NCBI GenBank assembly: GCA_020249925.1 | Contig: JADCER010000016.1 | Location: 62,001-126,000 of the forward strand | Source of the DNA: Roseomonas sp. | GTDB taxonomy: Bacteria; Pseudomonadota; Alphaproteobacteria; Acetobacterales; Acetobacteraceae | Reading direction: 5' to 3' | Length of the DNA stretch: 64,000 nt | Shown here: piece after piece, positions 63,699 to 64,000 of the stretch | Position numbering within the stretch: the stretch's first letter is position 1 | How the letters are laid out: the number at the start of each line of letters is the position of its first letter | Program-made: the position numbers and the translations under genes | The notes under the pieces: generated by a model | Told to the model about the DNA's origin: nothing | The model's database searches: none | What the model saw: only the letters and a program-made list of their open reading frames with translations

Positions 63699-63807
63699 GC
63701 GGCTGATTCACCGCTCCGGCCTTCAGCCTCCGCGGATCAGACGCTCGTTTGGTTTGGAGCGGCTGATTCACCGCTCCGGCCTTCAGCCTCCGCGGATCAG
63801 ACGCTCG
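63699..63807. repeat. Tandem repeat, two identical 49-bp blocks with 60-bp period
   Basis: Bases 63699-63747 and 63759-63807 are identical; each block begins GCGGCTGATTCACCGC and ends GATCAGACGCTCG. Inside each block GGCTGA and TCAGCC, and CTGAT...CCGC with GCGGATCAG, can pair, so each unit folds as a REP-like stem-loop. The separating 11 bases (TTTGGTTTGGA) resemble the sequence after the hairpin at 63689. Read on the minus strand the blocks give a repeated peptide frame, which is probably a by-product. Confidence 0.85.
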
Positions 63808-63872
63808 CTGGGGGCTGACTAGGCGCCGTTTTCGTTCATAATACCGCCTCGGGAAACGCCGAGGAGAGACGC

Positions 63873-64000
63873 GTGAACGCAACCCTGACTGCCCTTCTGT
63901 CCAGCGGCGCGCCTGCCGCGCCGGCCATCCGCGCGCCTGGCCGCCCGGCGCTTTCCTATGCCGGGCTGCGTGACCTCGCCGACGCCACCATCGCGCGGCT
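63873..64000 (+). CDS. AMP-dependent acyl-CoA synthetase/ligase (5' part only)
   Basis: GTG at 63873, preceded by GAGGAGA, opens a frame running off the window after about 42 codons. The start reads ALLSSGAPAAPAIRAPGRP, then LSYAGLRDLADATIA, which matches the first strand-helix of AMP-forming acyl-CoA synthetases (pAI..pgrp.lTYaeL). The adenylation motifs lie outside the window, so the acid specificity is unknown. Confidence 0.65.
   Translation, partial: MNATLTALLSSGAPAAPAIRAPGRPALSYAGLRDLADATIAR

Noticed and set aside
63651..63807. CRISPR array
   Set aside because: Only two identical blocks with an 11-base separator, internal symmetry and no cas genes; a REP-like tandem repeat fits better.
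63652..63882. 76-codon minus-strand frame with a repeated peptide
   Set aside because: The repeat of the peptide reflects the DNA tandem repeat; the frame is a by-product and has no start signal of note.
1..64000. tRNA or rRNA genes
   Set aside because: No cloverleaf-like segment or conserved rRNA stretch was noticed in the few gaps long enough to hold one.

Overview
The window looks like a chromosomal stretch from an alphaproteobacterium, most likely a Rhodospirillales/Acetobacteraceae (Roseomonas-like) genome. The evidence is the high-GC codon use, a LexA gene preceded by the alphaproteobacterial SOS box GTTC-N7-GTTC, a GapR-type nucleoid protein, DUF1244 and DUF2336 proteins, an xseB-ispA-dxs cluster, Bug/TctC-type substrate-binding proteins, a TRAP transporter and Sec/Tat exported proteins. 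No rRNA, tRNA, CRISPR array or intact prophage was seen.

Layout. 0-2.2 kb: a DUF4406-like gene, a Doc/ribbon-helix-helix toxin-antitoxin pair with a phased operator, and an ATP-grasp ligase; two copies of a short palindromic repeat lie here. 2.4-7.8 kb: a PHP phosphoesterase, a chemoreceptor, a small accessory island (a gene with a HEPN-like RxxxxH motif next to a truncated IS1595-type transposase) and an exported CHAP amidase. 7.8-12.6 kb: dinB, a small membrane protein, a ROK sugar kinase, tusA, a class II histone-deacetylase-like enzyme and a Bug protein. 12.7-15.8 kb: xseB-ispA-dxs (isoprenoid precursors). 15.8-24.7 kb: flavin oxidoreductase, Bug protein, SDR, ThDP enzyme, a membrane/spermidine-synthase fusion, gapR, DUF1244 and glycerate 2-kinase. 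24.7-26.4 kb: a pyruvate kinase whose reading frame begins with a Cro/YdaS-like helix-turn-helix, preceded by two matching 6-8-6 palindromes. 26.5-34.3 kb: an orphan amino-acid binding protein, a TetR-controlled DevBCA-type exporter and lpxK-waaA-acyltransferase (lipid A/Kdo). 34.4-38.8 kb: an RND efflux pair. 38.9-52.4 kb: housekeeping genes (trxA, lexA, threonylcarbamoyl-AMP synthase, cysQ-like, tandem M17 aminopeptidases, holC, argB, dapD-dapE). 52.4-60.9 kb: a TRAP transporter, two SDRs, a signal-less NMT1-like protein, an M20 amidohydrolase and an IlvD/Edd dehydratase, a probable catabolic region. 61-64 kb: rplM-rpsI, argC, a gamma carbonic anhydrase, a 60-bp-period tandem repeat and the start of an acyl-CoA synthetase.

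The most unusual object is the HTH-pyruvate kinase reading frame with its operator pair, directly after glycerate 2-kinase. The arrangement suggests a metabolic enzyme that may control its own promoter (inference). It also has a strong internal ribosome binding site at the pyruvate kinase boundary, so two products are possible. Secondary points of interest are the HEPN-like gene in the transposon remnant, the phased TCATGA operator of the Doc system, and palindromic repeats that supply the last codons of two genes.
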